Shown in pieces: positions 14,392 to 14,823 of a stretch of DNA of 14,823 nt. The notes below the pieces were generated by a model that saw only the letters and a list, made by a program, of their open reading frames with translations, was not told the DNA's origin and ran no database searches. The stretch is from CAZUCD01 sp964618855 (GTDB lineage: Bacteria; Sumerlaeota; Sumerlaeia; SLMS01; JANRJK01), in the NCBI GenBank assembly GCA_964618855.1, contig CAZUCD010000093.1, positions 1 to 14,823 on the forward strand. Direction: 5' to 3'. The stretch's first letter is position 1. Each line of letters begins with the position of its first letter. The position numbers and the translations under genes were made by a program.

Positions 14392-14398
14392 CCTCCTC
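14392..14398 (-). promoter_or_regulatory. Strong Shine-Dalgarno GAGGAGG that selects the second of two ATGs
   Basis: On the minus strand GAGGAGG is directly followed by ATG (14391-14389) with no spacer, and by a second in-frame ATG (14382-14380) 9 bases away. Only the second has a workable spacing. Confidence 0.7.
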
Positions 14399-14404
14399 GA
14401 ATCT

Positions 14405-14490
14405 CAGGCCACGCCCTCCCCCCCGCCGCGGAACAACGGCAAGGGGTGAATCGCTCCCCCCGGGGATGATTCCGAGGGTGTGGCAGCCTG
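14405..14490 (-). other. Hairpin-rich gap between rho and the secretin-N-like gene
   Basis: This 157-base gap (14383-14539) contains nested inverted repeats. GCCACGCCCTC (14408-14418) faces GAGGGTGTGGC (14474-14484). In the minus-strand transcript that is two 5-bp blocks around one A-C mismatch. Inside it CCCCGCCG (14421-14428) faces CGGC-AA-GGGG (14437-14446), 8 base pairs with a 2-base bulge and an 8-base loop. CCCCGGGG lies at 14457-14464. The structure starts 6 bases before the Shine-Dalgarno of the secretin-N-like gene. It may be the end of the rho transcript, a regulatory leader, or GC-driven chance; no T-run is present. Confidence 0.35.
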
Positions 14491-14539
14491 CGTCCAGACC
14501 TGCGGGGATGCCAAGCAGACCAGTTCCGGGGGTTACCGG

Positions 14540-14823
14540 CTAGGAGTTCATCGAATCGAGGAAGTCCCGGTTGTGGTCGGTGCGGCGGAGTTTTTCGAGG
14601 AGGAACTCCATCGCCTCGACGGGGTTGAGTTCGTGGAGGATCTTGCGCAGGAGCCAGATGCGCTGCAGGTCGCGGTCGGTCATCAGGAGCTCCTCCTTGC
14701 GGGTCCCGGAGCGGATGATGTCGATCGCGGGGAAGATGCGGCGGTCGGAGAGCTTGCGGTCGAGGTTCACCTCCATGTTGCCGGTGCCCTTGAACTCCTC
14801 GAAGATGATGTCGTCCATCTTCG
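14540..14823 (-). CDS. rho: Transcription termination factor Rho, C-terminal end (partial)
   Basis: The last 94 residues of Rho, cut by the right edge of the window. Rho is the hexameric RNA-dependent ATPase that ends transcription. The segment MDDIIFEEFKGTGNMEVNLD and the following RRIFPAIDIIRSGTRKEELL (about 27-46 residues from the edge) are hallmark Rho sequences. They include the R-loop / arginine-finger surroundings (EEFKGTGNME) and the P-A-I-D-I block. The C-terminus (LDSMNS) is in the style seen in Firmicutes, deltaproteobacteria and many other phyla rather than gammaproteobacteria. Stop codon is TAG (14542-14540). The remainder, including the RNA-binding domain and Walker motifs, lies outside the window. 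Confidence 0.97.
   Translation of the reverse strand, partial: KMDDIIFEEFKGTGNMEVNLDRKLSDRRIFPAIDIIRSGTRKEELLMTDRDLQRIWLLRKILHELNPVEAMEFLLEKLRRTDHNRDFLDSMNS

Noticed and set aside
1..14823. CRISPR array, insertion sequence, tRNA or phage genes
   Set aside because: No regularly spaced repeats, transposase motifs, cloverleaf-like tRNA sequence or phage proteins were seen on either strand.

Overview
This 14.8 kb window comes from a GC-rich bacterial chromosome. Nearly every base is coding, no gap exceeds about 175 bases, and GTG/TTG starts are frequent. Signal peptides on several proteins, a secretin-N-like protein and a NtrC-type sigma-54 activator suggest a diderm (Gram-negative-type) bacterium. 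The Rho C-terminus ends in the form common outside gammaproteobacteria. I cannot name a phylum. The gene mix would fit an under-sampled lineage such as Planctomycetota, Hydrogenedentota or Sumerlaeota, but that is only inference. I see no tRNA, rRNA, CRISPR array, insertion sequence, phage gene or tandem repeat.

Layout. (1) 1-152 (-): the start of an unidentified membrane protein, divergent from (2) 245-3061 (+), a large secreted GH13 alpha-amylase-type enzyme with an Ig-like and a glucodextranase-C-type module. It is followed at 3169-4158 (+) by an exported alpha/beta hydrolase. (3) 8757-4111 (-): a compact operon of Gph-like HAD phosphatase, DJ-1/PfpI protein, membrane histidine kinase, NtrC-type regulator and PabA/TrpG glutamine amidotransferase. 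Two of its junctions are 4-base ATGA overlaps. The amidotransferase runs tail-to-tail into the hydrolase with a 48-base coding overlap. (4) 8829-10486 (+): two ABC-2-like multi-pass membrane proteins joined by an ATGA overlap, with no ATPase in the window. The second overlaps by 17 bases the end of (5) 11819-10470 (-), a YprB/MrfB-type DEDD exonuclease, which follows an unknown secreted protein (12438-11857, -). (6) 14382-12612 (-): a coupled trio of secretin-N-like exported protein, SSAT-like acetyltransferase and RNase HI (GTGA and ATGA overlaps). Upstream of it are a hairpin-rich 157-base gap and the 3' end of rho (14823-14540, -).

How the genes may work together. The amylase and hydrolase look like a small extracellular degradation locus. 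The phosphatase/DJ-1 pair with the two-component system reads as metabolite repair or stress coupled to a sensor whose extracytoplasmic domain I do not recognise. No wholly new system is proven here. The best leads are the ATPase-less permease pair, the stand-alone secretin-N-like protein coupled to rnhA, the unknown kinase sensor domain, the unknown secreted protein, and two tail-to-tail gene overlaps that leave no intergenic space for terminators.
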